DNA of 64,000 nucleotides from Rhodoferax_B ferrireducens_A (GTDB lineage Bacteria > Pseudomonadota > Gammaproteobacteria > Burkholderiales > Burkholderiaceae_C), in assembly GCF_031458075.1 (NCBI RefSeq), contig NZ_JAVDXT010000001.1, forward strand, positions 930,001-994,000. The letters run 5' to 3'. The notes beneath the pieces are model-generated. The model saw only the letters and a list, made by a program, of their open reading frames with translations, searched no databases and was not told the origin of the DNA. A program made the translations under genes and the position numbers. This document shows positions 34,598-45,483 of the stretch, one piece after another (within the stretch, counting starts at the first letter, position 1; every line of letters begins with the position of its first letter).

Positions 34598-34882
34598 CGG
34601 GTTTTCTCCTGCCGCACGGCTAAAGCCGAGTTATGAATAAAGGATTACAGGGGGCCGGCCGAAGCAGTAACCCCGTGTAAGCATCCTAGGTCGGGAGGGC
34701 GCTTAAGTCTGTCGGACAGGGCGCCGCTCGCGGGGTAGGACGGCGGCTATTCAGATCTAAGTGGCCATCGGGCAGGCCTATCACTGTAGGACAGGTCCGG
34801 CAGTCGAAACGGGTCGCCGCCGATACCGGGTGGGGCGCCCAGCGCCGACCATAAGGAGTACCCAACACACCAAGAGAACCGT
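34598..34882. promoter_or_regulatory. Divergent promoter region with repeated CTGT[A/C]GGACAG motifs
   Basis: This 285-base gap separates the leftward glucan synthase operon from the rightward Crp/Fnr gene. CTGTCGGACAG (34709-34719) is a perfect palindrome around its centre, GTAGGAC occurs at 34735-34741, and CTGTAGGACAG at 34784-34794. The motif returns upstream of other stress genes, suggesting a shared regulator and perhaps autoregulation by the adjacent Crp/Fnr protein. Confidence 0.55.
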
Positions 34883-35620
34883 ATGCACATCCCGACCCGC
34901 CTTAGCCCAGATCCACAGCAAAACCACTTGCTGGCGGCCTTGTCTGCTGCCGACCTGGCGCGTTGGGAGCCCTACCTGGAGCCGGTTGATCTCAGCCTGG
35001 GCCAGGTGCTGTGCGAGGCTGGCCAGGCGCCCGTCTATGCGGTGTTCCCGACCACGGCCATCGTCTCCCTGGTGTACGGAACCGAGGAGGGGGCGTCGTC
35101 CGAAATCGCCGTGGTGGGTAACGAGGGCGTGGTGGGCATTTCGCTGTTCATGGGCGGAGGTGCCACGCCGAACCAGGCGGTGGTGCAAAGCGCCGGCGAG
35201 GGCTACCGGCTGCGCGCCTCGTGGATCAAGAGCGCCATGCTGCAAGGCGGCCCGGTACTGCAGATGCTGCTGCGCTACACCCAGTCGCTGATGGCGCAGA
35301 TGGCCCAGACGGCGGTGTGCAACCGTTACCACTCCATCGACCAGCAGCTGTGCCGCCGCCTGTTGCTGGGGCTGGACCGGGTGGCGTCCGACGAACTGGA
35401 CATGACGCAGGAGCTGGCCGCCAGCCTGCTGGGGGTGCGCCGCGAGGGCGTGACCTGCGCGGCCCACAAGCTGCAGCTGGCCGGCGTGATCCGCTACCAG
35501 CGCGGCCACATCATGGTGCTAGACCGTGCACAGCTGGAAAAACGCAGCTGCGAGTGCTACGCGGTCACCAAAAAAGAGCACGACCGGCTGCTGCCTGCGC
35601 CTCTGGCCCTGGCTGCCTGA
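34883..35620 (+). CDS. Crp/Fnr-family transcriptional regulator
   Basis: 245 residues. A cyclic-nucleotide-binding-type beta-roll (about 15-130) contains GQVLCEAGQAPVYAVFP and VGNEGVVGISLFMGG. A long dimer helix follows, then a winged helix with LDMTQELAASLLGVRREGVTCAAHKLQLAGVI. No FNR-type N-terminal Cys cluster is present; a C-terminal SCECY motif is shared with a Burkholderiales subfamily. The effector is unknown. It is divergent from the glucan synthase operon, and its promoter region holds several copies of the recurring motif, so autoregulation is plausible. Confidence 0.9.
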   Translation: MHIPTRLSPDPQQNHLLAALSAADLARWEPYLEPVDLSLGQVLCEAGQAPVYAVFPTTAIVSLVYGTEEGASSEIAVVGNEGVVGISLFMGGGATPNQAVVQSAGEGYRLRASWIKSAMLQGGPVLQMLLRYTQSLMAQMAQTAVCNRYHSIDQQLCRRLLLGLDRVASDELDMTQELAASLLGVRREGVTCAAHKLQLAGVIRYQRGHIMVLDRAQLEKRSCECYAVTKKEHDRLLPAPLALAA

Positions 35621-35623
35621 GTC

Positions 35624-36298
35624 TCAAACGTTCGGTGCATGGTCGCCCGGCGGTAGCTGCTCGGCCAGCGCCCGGTAGCGGGCTTCGCTCTCGCGCATGG
35701 CGGCCGCCATGATCTTGGCCTCGCTCACGTCATGCAGCACCATGTGTTGCAGTGCCGCGCCCTGGTCGTCATGGCCGGCGCGGGTGGTCAGTTCGACCCA
35801 GCAGGTACTGTCGTCGCTGCGGCTCATTTGCAGTTCGCAGGTCTGTGGCATGCCGGAGTCGAACAGCTGCTTGCGGCACATGTAGTAGCTGTCCTGGTCG
35901 GCCTTGACGATGAAGCGGCTGATGCGCTGCCCCACCAGCGCACTGCGCGCCACGCCCAGCAGCTTGGCGGCGGCGATGTTCGCCTCCAGCACCAGGCCGT
36001 TGACATCTACCGTGCAGTAACCCACCGGCGCCAGGTCGTACAAGTCGAAATAGCGGGCCCGCGCCACATCCAGCAGCACCTGGGTGCGCCGCAGCTCGTC
36101 GTTTTGCATTTCCAGTTCGATCTGGTGTACCTGCAGCTCATGCAGTGTCTTGCGCATGGCCTCCAGCGACATGGCATGCGGGCTGTGGTGCAGGCCTGGC
36201 TGTGCGGCTTGCACCTGGTCTTCGGCCCGTTGGCGCAAGTCCTCTACCGCTTGGTCTGGCGGGCGAACACTGCTCTCTTTTTTACTGTTGGGGGTCAC
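35624..36298 (-). CDS. PAS-domain protein linked to the CheB-CheR hybrid
   Basis: 224 residues, no membrane segment. A helical, coiled-coil-like stretch (about 45-75) precedes one PAS domain (about 80-195: YDLAPVGYCTVDVNGLVLEANIAAAKLLG). No kinase, cyclase or methyltransferase domain follows. Its start overlaps the CheB-CheR gene stop (ATGA), so both proteins are made together. It is probably a sensory partner or adaptor of that protein. Confidence 0.85.
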   Translation of the reverse strand: MTPNSKKESSVRPPDQAVEDLRQRAEDQVQAAQPGLHHSPHAMSLEAMRKTLHELQVHQIELEMQNDELRRTQVLLDVARARYFDLYDLAPVGYCTVDVNGLVLEANIAAAKLLGVARSALVGQRISRFIVKADQDSYYMCRKQLFDSGMPQTCELQMSRSDDSTCWVELTTRAGHDDQGAALQHMVLHDVSEAKIMAAAMRESEARYRALAEQLPPGDHAPNV

Positions 36299-39200
36299 AG
36301 TCCACCTCCGTTTTTCTGACCGGTTTCGAACTCTTTTGCGCGTTCGGTCGTGGCAATGGCATAGACCTGGCCGCTGGCGTTCAGCAAGGCCGTGGAAGTC
36401 AGGGACACTTCGATCACCGAGCCATCCTTGGCCAGGCGCTGGGTCACATACGGCTCCAGCGTTTGGGCCTGGCTGAGCTGTTGCACCCGCTCCAGCGCAA
36501 TGCCGTGCTCTGCGGCCGGGATGCGGGCGCTGACGTTCATGGCCAGCGCTTCGGTTTCGCTCCAGCCGTACATCCGTACCGCACCGGGATTCCAGGCCAG
36601 GATGCTGCCGTTCAGGTCTTGCACCGTGATGGCATCGAAGGCGTCGCGCACCACGACCGCCAGGCGCAGCTGCGCATTGGCCGTACGCAGGGCCTCGCGG
36701 GTACGCACCATCTCGGTAATGTCGACAAAGGTGATCACCACGCCCTCCACCACATTGTCTTGCGTGCGGTAGGGCAGGATGCGCATGGTGTAGTGCTTGC
36801 GGTCAACCGTCTGCACGTCGATCTCGTAGGCCTGCAGACTGGTCAGTACCTGCTGCACATCGGCCACCAGCCGGTCGTAGCCCACCAGGTTCGAGGCGAT
36901 GTGGGCGACAGGGCGGCCCACATCGCTGAGTATCAGGTGGATGATCTGCGTCACCGCCGGGGTGAAGCGCAGGATGTGCAACCCGTGGTCCAGGAAGATG
37001 GTGCCAATGCCGGTGCCCGCCAGCAGGTTGTTCATGTCGTTATTGGCGCGCGACAGGTCGGTTACCTTGGTTTGCAGCTCGGTATTGACGGTGGCCAGCT
37101 CTTCGTTGATGGACTGCAGCTCTTCCTTGGAGGTTTCCAGTTCTTCGTTGGTGGACTGCAGTTCCTCGTTGATGGACTGCATCTCCTCGTTCGATGACTT
37201 GAGTTCTTCGTTCGAGGTTTCCAGCTCCTCGTTGGCGGCGTGCAAGTACTCTTCCTTGGCCTGCAGCTCCTCGTTCAGCTCGGCGATCTGCGCCTGCGTA
37301 TCCTGGCTATGGCTGCTGGCCGACAACAGCGGCGGAGTCTGTGCCGGCAGCTCCAGCGCCGGGGCTTCTTCCAGCACCACCAGGTACAGCGGCGATTCCA
37401 GTGCCGACGGTGGGCCCGTGTCGACCGGGCAGACGCTCAGGTTGACCGGGGTGAAATGCCCATTGGTCTTGACCCGCAGATTGGCAATCTGCACCCGCTC
37501 CTTGCTGTTGGCCGCCTTGTGCAGCGCGGTGGTCAGCTCGCGGCGCAGGCCTTCGCGCGCCATCTTCACGATGTTGTTGATGCCGGCCTCGCCGGGAGCC
37601 GGCTCCAGGAACATGCCGGTGCGGCCATGCAGGTAGAGGATGTCGCCCTGCGCATTCACCAGCGCGGCCACCGGGGCCAGCTGCTGCAGCAGGGTCTGCT
37701 CGGTGAGTGCGCGTAGCGACAGCTTCAGCGGCGTGGGCAGCTTGCCCGAGGCCGGCGGCAGCACCACGTCCTTGATGGCCGTGGGCGGCAGAAACCGGCC
37801 CAGCGCGGCGCGCTGGGCGCCCTGGAAGTCTTCCTTGCGCTGGTAGGCCTTGGCCTTGCGGTCCAGCACGGCAAACACATCGCCCAGCTCGCCCACGGTC
37901 TCCGAGCTGCCCAGGAACAGCATGCCGCCCGGCAGCAGCGCGTAATGGAACAAGGCCATCACCTTCTTCTGCAGGTCCGAGCCCATATAGATCAGCAGGT
38001 TGCGGCAACTGATCAGGTCGAGCTTGGAAAACGGCGGGTCCTTCACCAGGTTGTGCTCGGAGAACACCAGCATGTCGCGGATGCTCTTGTGCACCCGGTA
38101 GGCGCTGCCATCGGGCTCGGCGGTGAAGAAGCGGGCCAGCCGCTCGGGCGTGATGTCGTCGGCAATGCTGGCCGGGTACAGGCCGGCGCGGGCCGTGGCA
38201 ATCGCGCGGCTGTCGATGTCGGTGGCAAATACCTGCACCTTGTAGCTGAGCTTCAAGGCCTCCAGCCGCTCCTGCAGCAGGATGGCGATGGAATACGCCT
38301 CTTCGCCGGTTGAGCAGCCGGCCGACCAGGCGCGCACCACGGCACCCGCGGGCTTGCCCTCGAACAGCTTGGGCAGCACCTGGGCTTCCAGCACCTCGAA
38401 GGCCTCGGGGTCGCGGAAGAAATTGGTCACGCCTATCAGCAGGTCGTTGAACAGCGCGTCCACCTCGGTGGTGGTGTGCTGCAGGAATTTGACGTAGTCG
38501 TCTAGCGCCTCGATCTGGTGGACCGCCATGCGCCGCTCGATGCGCCGGTAGATGGTGCTGGGCTTGTACTGCGAAAAGTCGTGGCCGGTATGGGTGCGCA
38601 GCAGGATGAAGATTTTTTTCAAGGCGTTTTCGGTCTGCGGTGCGCTGGTCGAGGTGACGGGTCGGGGCGGCCGGCCAAAGGCGTGGGCCACATAGGCCAT
38701 CAGCTGGGCGGGCATTTCGGCCGGGGGGAGTTCGTAGTCCACCAGGCCGGTGGCCAGGCTGCTGCGCGGCATGCCGTCGTATTCGGCGGAGGCTGGGTTC
38801 TGCACCATCACCATGCCGCCTTCGTCCTTGATGGCGCGCAGGCCCAGCGTGCCGTCGCTGCCGGTGCCTGACAGCACGATGCCGATGGCCCGCGCATGCT
38901 GGTCTTGCGCCAGCGAGCGGAATAAAAAATCGATCGGCAGGCGGTGGCCGCGCGGCGCGCTCGGCTCCAGCAGGTGCAGCGCACCGTTCAGGAAGGCCAT
39001 GTCGCGGTTCGGCGGGATGATGTAGGCGCAATTCACCTGCACCAGCATGCCGTCGGTGACCTCGACCACCTGCATGCGGGTGTGGCGCTGCATCAGCTCG
39101 GTCAGCAGGCTGCTGTGGTCGGGCGCCAGATGCTGCACCAGCACAAAGGCCATGCCCGGGTCCTTGTGGTCGGGCATGCCGGAGAAAAAGGCTTCGAACG

Positions 39201-39324
39201 CCGCCAGCCCGCCGGCCGACGCGCCAATGCCGACGATGGGGAATTGCGGGCCAGGGAGAGTGGGGGTGGCGGGTGCCGCTGCGGTGCTGGGGCTCTTTTT
39301 GGAGCCGGGTCCCTTGCTTGCCAT
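36295..39324 (-). CDS. CheB-CheR fusion with coiled coil and PAS domains
   Basis: 1009 residues. A CheB methylesterase domain (about 25-210) has GASAGG with the catalytic Ser, VLVQHLAPDHSS and SGTGSDG. A CheR methyltransferase domain (about 230-490) has FFRDPEAFEVL, WSAGCSTGEEAYS and SCRNLLIYM. A heptad-rich coiled coil follows (about 665-760, repeated EELQS/NEEL units), then two PAS domains (about 765-880 and 890-1000). No receptor, CheA or CheW gene is near, and no receiver domain is present, so it likely signals in a non-chemotactic pathway. AGGAGAG precedes the ATG. Confidence 0.93.
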   Translation of the reverse strand: MASKGPGSKKSPSTAAAPATPTLPGPQFPIVGIGASAGGLAAFEAFFSGMPDHKDPGMAFVLVQHLAPDHSSLLTELMQRHTRMQVVEVTDGMLVQVNCAYIIPPNRDMAFLNGALHLLEPSAPRGHRLPIDFLFRSLAQDQHARAIGIVLSGTGSDGTLGLRAIKDEGGMVMVQNPASAEYDGMPRSSLATGLVDYELPPAEMPAQLMAYVAHAFGRPPRPVTSTSAPQTENALKKIFILLRTHTGHDFSQYKPSTIYRRIERRMAVHQIEALDDYVKFLQHTTTEVDALFNDLLIGVTNFFRDPEAFEVLEAQVLPKLFEGKPAGAVVRAWSAGCSTGEEAYSIAILLQERLEALKLSYKVQVFATDIDSRAIATARAGLYPASIADDITPERLARFFTAEPDGSAYRVHKSIRDMLVFSEHNLVKDPPFSKLDLISCRNLLIYMGSDLQKKVMALFHYALLPGGMLFLGSSETVGELGDVFAVLDRKAKAYQRKEDFQGAQRAALGRFLPPTAIKDVVLPPASGKLPTPLKLSLRALTEQTLLQQLAPVAALVNAQGDILYLHGRTGMFLEPAPGEAGINNIVKMAREGLRRELTTALHKAANSKERVQIANLRVKTNGHFTPVNLSVCPVDTGPPSALESPLYLVVLEEAPALELPAQTPPLLSASSHSQDTQAQIAELNEELQAKEEYLHAANEELETSNEELKSSNEEMQSINEELQSTNEELETSKEELQSINEELATVNTELQTKVTDLSRANNDMNNLLAGTGIGTIFLDHGLHILRFTPAVTQIIHLILSDVGRPVAHIASNLVGYDRLVADVQQVLTSLQAYEIDVQTVDRKHYTMRILPYRTQDNVVEGVVITFVDITEMVRTREALRTANAQLRLAVVVRDAFDAITVQDLNGSILAWNPGAVRMYGWSETEALAMNVSARIPAAEHGIALERVQQLSQAQTLEPYVTQRLAKDGSVIEVSLTSTALLNASGQVYAIATTERAKEFETGQKNGGGL

Positions 39325-39409
39325 GGTTCTCTCCTGTTACGACGAAGAGTCAGGCGGGCGCTTCAGCGGACTTCAGTGTAGTCCCTGGATGGTCCAAAGT
39401 AAAAAACTC

Positions 39410-39462
39410 CTAAAAATATAGCTGCTAGCGCAGGTGGAATATGCGCTGGCAGCACTTTTTAC
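39410..39462. repeat. Interspersed palindromic repeat, intergenic copy
   Basis: Core TAGCTGCTAGCGCAGGT at 39419-39435 with complementary arm ATGCGCTGGCAGCA and flanking A- and T-runs. It lies between the catalase stop and the CheB-CheR start and could act as a bidirectional hairpin. Confidence 0.8.
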
Positions 39463-39510
39463 CCAAATTTTGGCCGCACTTCTCCCGCTGGGCCGGCACC
39501 GCCCCATGGC

Positions 39511-41775
<2,265 letters not shown>

Positions 41776-41811
41776 GTCCTTGGGTATTCGGGTGCGCGGC
41801 CGGATGCGGGC

Positions 41812-42084
41812 TCAGCGCTGGAGTTTTTTGTAGGTGCGGTCGGCCTCGGGGCCGCGGTCGGTGTCTTGCAGGCCGCGGCTGACATCGCGGTAGGCCTGCT
41901 CGACTTCCACGCTGGGCGTGCCGTCGGTGGCTTCTACCGACTGGTCGCGCTCGTGCGGCAGCTTGGGGTGGGTATCGGGCGGTGGGCTGTCGGGTGCCGA
42001 GCCTTTGCGGCGCGGCGCGCTGGTATCCACCGATTTGACGGCGGGCTGGACGGCAGGGGTGGGTTTGCGGGTGCGGGTGGGCAT
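41812..42084 (-). CDS. Small hydrophilic protein upstream of katE, unknown function
   Basis: 90 residues from the ATG at 42084, with AGGAG nine bases upstream. It is basic at the N-terminus (MPTRTRKP), Pro/Ser/Asp-rich in the middle and mixed-charge at the end (VEQAYRDVSRGLQDTDRGPEADRTYKKLQ). Probably disordered; no family recognised. The 36-base gap to katE suggests an operon. Confidence 0.7.
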   Translation of the reverse strand: MPTRTRKPTPAVQPAVKSVDTSAPRRKGSAPDSPPPDTHPKLPHERDQSVEATDGTPSVEVEQAYRDVSRGLQDTDRGPEADRTYKKLQR

Positions 42085-42176
42085 GGCTGTCTCCTGAAGG
42101 CCGGGGTCAATCGCGGCGGCATGGAGGCACCTTAAAACGGTAGGCAATGGCCCGTCAGTGCGCTGGCGCACATTTA

Positions 42177-42240
42177 CGCTATTAAGAGGAAATAAGGGCG
42201 CTGGCGCTTATCTGACCTGCGCAAGCTGCTATCAAATCAG
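42177..42240. repeat. Interspersed palindromic repeat, intergenic copy
   Basis: GCTATTAAGAGG, an internal GGCGCTGGCGCTTAT arm, then CCTGCGCAAGCTGCTATCAA. It contains both the GCGCTTAT variant arm and the CTGCGCAAGCTGCTAT end of the family, and runs up to the diguanylate cyclase stop. Confidence 0.7.
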
Positions 42241-42242
42241 GA

Positions 42243-44021
42243 TTAATCCGGGTCCGGGTCGAGCTCGGTGCCGCTGTCGTAGACCTGCACGCAGTCGCGC
42301 CCGGCGGCCTTGGCCGCGTACATGGCGGCATCGGCATTGCGCAGCAGGGTGTCGGCGTCGCCGCCGGCTTCCGGGTACAGCGCGATACCGATGGAGGCGC
42401 CGACCTGCAGGCTGTGCGACTCGATCTCCATCGCCTGGCTGATGCCTTCGAGCAGGCGGTAGGCCAGGCCCAGCGCGCGGTCGCGCTGTTCTACCGGGTA
42501 CTGCAGCACGGCGAACTCGTCGCCCCCCATGCGGGCCACCAGGTCGCCGTCGCGGGCGATGCGGCGCATCCGCTCGGCCAGCAGGGCCAGCACCTTGTCG
42601 CCCACGGCATGGCCAAAGCTGTCGTTGATGGGCTTGAAGCGGTCGATGTCGATGAAGTGCACGGCAAAGCCCACGCCCAGGCTGCGTGCGGTTTGTGCGG
42701 TACTGGCCAGGCTTTCCAGGAAGGCCTCGCGGTTGACCAGCGAGGTCAGGCCGTCGTGGCTGGCCACGTGGCGTATGCGCTCCTCGGCCAGCCGGCGTTC
42801 GGTGATGTCGGTATAGGTGCGCAGCATGCCGCCGCCTTCGACCGGCACGCTGCGCACCTCGATGACCCGGCCGTTCGGGCGCTTGCGGTCGTAGCCATGG
42901 GGCACGTGCAGCCCGTCGACCGCGCGGACCAGGGACAGGGTCTGCGGCGGCGTGTGGGCAAATTCGCCGCTGGCTTCCTGGTAGGCGAACACCTCGTCCA
43001 CCGTGGGGCGCCGCTCCATCAGCTCCTGGGGCAGGTCGAGCAGTTCGCGGGCCCGGCGGTTGCAGACTTCGACCACCCGCTCGGCGCTGACCATCAGCAC
43101 GCCTTGCTCCATGCGCTGCAGCGTGGCTTCCAGCAGGGTGGATTTTTCCTTCAGGATGGCTTCGCTCTCGCGGGCCCGGCGCTCTGCCGCCTGCAGCAGC
43201 CGCTGCTGGTGCTTGAGCGCACTGATGTCCACATGGGCGAAATAGCCCTTGCCGTCGGGGCTGCGCTGGGCGATGACCCGGCTCCAGCGGTCGCGCGGCA
43301 GCGGCAACTCGAACGGTGCGCCGACGAAGCCCATGCTGTCGGCCAGGGTGGCCAGGCCGGCTTCGAAGAGTACGCCGCCATCGGTGATCTGGCCCTGCCA
43401 GGCGGCCCGGTAGGCCCATTCGAACTGCTGGCCCCGCGCCGCCTCGCGGTCCGGCAGGTCGTACATCAGCACGAAGGACTGGTTAACCCAGTCGATGCGG
43501 TCGTCGGTACCGGTGACCATGACGCCGTCGGCCACGTGTTCGAACAGGGCGTCGTCCTGGATCGGCGTTGTACCCAGGGCGCTGAGGATCTGCGCGCCCT
43601 GCGGCCCGGCAATCGGCGTGCGCACCTGCCAGATGCGGATGCGGCCCACCTTGGGCAGCGGCAGGGAGGCCGCCCACAGCCGCACGCCCAGGTGCTCGAA
43701 GGCGAACGGGCGTTGCTGGTTGCGGTGCCGGGCCAGGCCGTCGGCCACGTAGCGTTCCATCGCCGCCAGCTCGCCGGCTGCCAGGCGGTTTTGGTAGAAG
43801 CGGCGCAGATTGGCCTGGTAGGGTTCGCCCACGTGGATGTGGGCCGCATGTTCGGGAAACAGCTTGAGGAAGGTGCGGTTCCACACCAGGGCGCGGTCGG
43901 CTTCGTCGAATACGCAGGTACCTATGCCCAGGCTGTCGAGGGTTTCCGCCACGGCGCGCAACACCGGTAGTGCGCTGGCCGCAGCTGCGCTGGGCTCAAA
44001 AGGTGGCGGTTGTTGGTCCAT
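42243..44021 (-). CDS. PAS-GGDEF diguanylate cyclase
   Basis: 592 residues from the ATG at 44021 (a GTG at 44066 is an alternative; neither has a strong ribosome-binding site). No membrane helix. Three PAS-like segments (about 15-130, 145-265 and 295-420) of the PAS_7/PAS fold type, linked by a coiled coil, precede the GGDEF domain (about 430-585) with an intact RMGGDEF site and FIDIDRFKPIND. It should make cyclic-di-GMP from two GTP. No I-site RxxD is obvious at the expected spacing. It is upstream of katE but separated by a 158-base gap containing a repeat. Confidence 0.92.
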   Translation of the reverse strand: MDQQPPPFEPSAAAASALPVLRAVAETLDSLGIGTCVFDEADRALVWNRTFLKLFPEHAAHIHVGEPYQANLRRFYQNRLAAGELAAMERYVADGLARHRNQQRPFAFEHLGVRLWAASLPLPKVGRIRIWQVRTPIAGPQGAQILSALGTTPIQDDALFEHVADGVMVTGTDDRIDWVNQSFVLMYDLPDREAARGQQFEWAYRAAWQGQITDGGVLFEAGLATLADSMGFVGAPFELPLPRDRWSRVIAQRSPDGKGYFAHVDISALKHQQRLLQAAERRARESEAILKEKSTLLEATLQRMEQGVLMVSAERVVEVCNRRARELLDLPQELMERRPTVDEVFAYQEASGEFAHTPPQTLSLVRAVDGLHVPHGYDRKRPNGRVIEVRSVPVEGGGMLRTYTDITERRLAEERIRHVASHDGLTSLVNREAFLESLASTAQTARSLGVGFAVHFIDIDRFKPINDSFGHAVGDKVLALLAERMRRIARDGDLVARMGGDEFAVLQYPVEQRDRALGLAYRLLEGISQAMEIESHSLQVGASIGIALYPEAGGDADTLLRNADAAMYAAKAAGRDCVQVYDSGTELDPDPD

Positions 44022-44131
44022 AGCGCTGTTGTCTCGCTGGCGTCTGAGGGACGGTTTTTGTCTCACACCGATTTGAAATCAGAATGTACCCGAGTCTGCT
44101 GCTGTTGCGCTCATTTTTTGGTGCATCAACT

Positions 44132-44190
44132 TTTAAGAGAAATATGGGTTTTGCGCATGCAGCACCTGCACAAGCTGCTATTAAAAATGA
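44132..44190. repeat. Interspersed palindromic repeat, degenerate intergenic copy
   Basis: TTTTGCGCATGCAGCACCTG and then CACAAGCTGCTATTAAAAA show the family's right arm clearly and a weaker left arm. It is the only structure I see in the 270-base gap 44022-44291 between the divergent diguanylate cyclase and the DUF2384-like gene. Confidence 0.6.
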
Positions 44191-44291
44191 ATGAACAGCT
44201 GCCGTACCTCCAGTCTTATGTGGGGTAGCGCACAGACCGGCTTGCAGCGCGCTCACTAAGGTGCGGCTTTGGTTTTCTCGCGGAGATACCC

Positions 44292-44819
44292 ATGCAGCAG
44301 TTCGTGCCGCCTTCTGTCCCCCCGTTGGCCGCGCAGTGGCCCGGGCTCTCCATGGCCGGCGCCATTCTGCGGCAGATGACCTGGGCCGGCCATGCCGCAC
44401 CCCGCAGCACGGCTGGCTGGCAGGACGACCAGCAGTTTGTGGCCCTGATGAATGCCTACCGCAGCAGCGGCGGGCTGGCGCGCGCGCAAGAGGTGCTGGA
44501 GCTGTTTGTACGCCGCGGCGGGCCCGATGTCGCCACCTTGGCGCGCTGGGTGGTGCAGCGCGATGTGCTGAGCTTCGACTGGCATACCGACAACTGGATG
44601 CCCTTGTTCCAGTTCGATCCGGCCGATATGCGCCCGCTGCCGCAGCTGCGGCCGGTGCTGGCCGAGCTGACCGGCGTGTACAGCGCATGGGAGCTGGCCG
44701 AGTGGTTTACCGAGCCGAACGCCTGGTTGCAGGGCGCCACGCCAGCGGACCGGCTGGGCCGCGATGCGGCAGGCGTGCTGGATGCGGCCCGGGCCGACCG
44801 GTTTGTGGCCAATGGCTGA
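44292..44819 (+). CDS. Hypothetical protein with a C-terminal DUF2384/Xre-MbcA-like segment
   Basis: 175 residues, ATG at 44292 with CGGAG in position. No signal peptide. The C-terminal 45 residues (ELAEWFTEPNAWLQGATPADRL followed by AGVLDAARADRF) resemble the toxin-binding domain of Xre/MbcA/ParS antitoxins (W-x4-PN-x2-L-x-G-x2-P). No RES-type toxin gene is adjacent. The N-terminal 120 residues are not recognised. It could be an orphan antitoxin-related regulator. Confidence 0.65.
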   Translation: MQQFVPPSVPPLAAQWPGLSMAGAILRQMTWAGHAAPRSTAGWQDDQQFVALMNAYRSSGGLARAQEVLELFVRRGGPDVATLARWVVQRDVLSFDWHTDNWMPLFQFDPADMRPLPQLRPVLAELTGVYSAWELAEWFTEPNAWLQGATPADRLGRDAAGVLDAARADRFVANG

Positions 44820-44863
44820 GTGATTTGTCTCTGCCAAGATCGCAGCCCACCGTGTAGTAACGT

Positions 44864-44885
44864 TGTAGGAAGTGGCCGACAGACA
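44864..44885 (+). promoter_or_regulatory. Copy of the recurring stress motif upstream of the PNPOx-like gene
   Basis: TGTAGGA-N6-CCGACAGAC. The arrangement GTAGGA-N4-GCCGACAGAC is shared exactly with 54087-54106. It lies 73 bases before the next start codon. Confidence 0.5.
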
Positions 44886-44958
44886 AAGCCGGTTGCCACC
44901 GATGGCGCGTATCCTGCTTTAACTCCATGATGGCCGCTTACCCGCTCTGGAGCTACCG

Positions 44959-45483
44959 ATGAAAACCGAAACCCAACCCACTGCCGAGTTGGCGCAGCTA
45001 TGCCAGTTGCTGGAACCGATGACGATCGCCATGCTGACCACGTTTGACACCCATGGCGCCCTGGTGAGCCAGCCCATGGTGCCGTTGGAGATGGACGAGA
45101 CCGGTGCGCTGTGGTTCTTCACCGACCTGCGTTCGGAGAAGGTCGAGCATCTGCAGGTGCTGAACCTGGCGTTTGGTGATGTGCCGCACAGCACCTATGT
45201 GTCGATTTCTGGCCATGGCGAGATCCATACCGATGCCGCTCGCATCGAGCGCCTGTGGACGCCCATGGCCCGGCCCTGGTTTCCCGATGGCGTGGAGTCC
45301 ACCCACCTGGGCCTGCTGAAGGTCGTGCCGCACGAGGCCGAGTACTGGGATGCGCCGCACAGCCGCATGGTGCGCATGTTTGCCATGGCCGCCTCGGCGG
45401 TGGCGGGCAAGCCCCTGGCCCTGGGTGAGCATGCGGTGCTGACCGATTTGTCCGAGCCGGCCCGCTACCCGCAGCCCGTATGA
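44959..45483 (+). CDS. Pyridoxamine 5'-phosphate oxidase-like split-barrel protein (general stress protein 26 type)
   Basis: 174 residues. The FMN-binding split barrel is suggested by PMTIAMLTTFDTHGALVSQPMVPLEMDETGALWFFTDLRSEKVEHL and VSISGHGEI. The C-terminal RPWFPDGVESTHLGLLKVVPHEAEYWDAP is characteristic of the stress-protein subgroup rather than true PdxH. It probably binds flavin, heme or F420-like ligands; the reaction is unknown. GGAG precedes the ATG. Its stop overlaps the AsmA start (ATGA). Confidence 0.88.
   Translation: MKTETQPTAELAQLCQLLEPMTIAMLTTFDTHGALVSQPMVPLEMDETGALWFFTDLRSEKVEHLQVLNLAFGDVPHSTYVSISGHGEIHTDAARIERLWTPMARPWFPDGVESTHLGLLKVVPHEAEYWDAPHSRMVRMFAMAASAVAGKPLALGEHAVLTDLSEPARYPQPV

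Noticed and set aside
31379..34636. 1085-codon open frame antisense to the glucan synthase (and an 812-codon one at 26087-28525)
   Set aside because: Both are Gln/Gly/His/Arg-rich shadows of the synthase with no recognisable domain.
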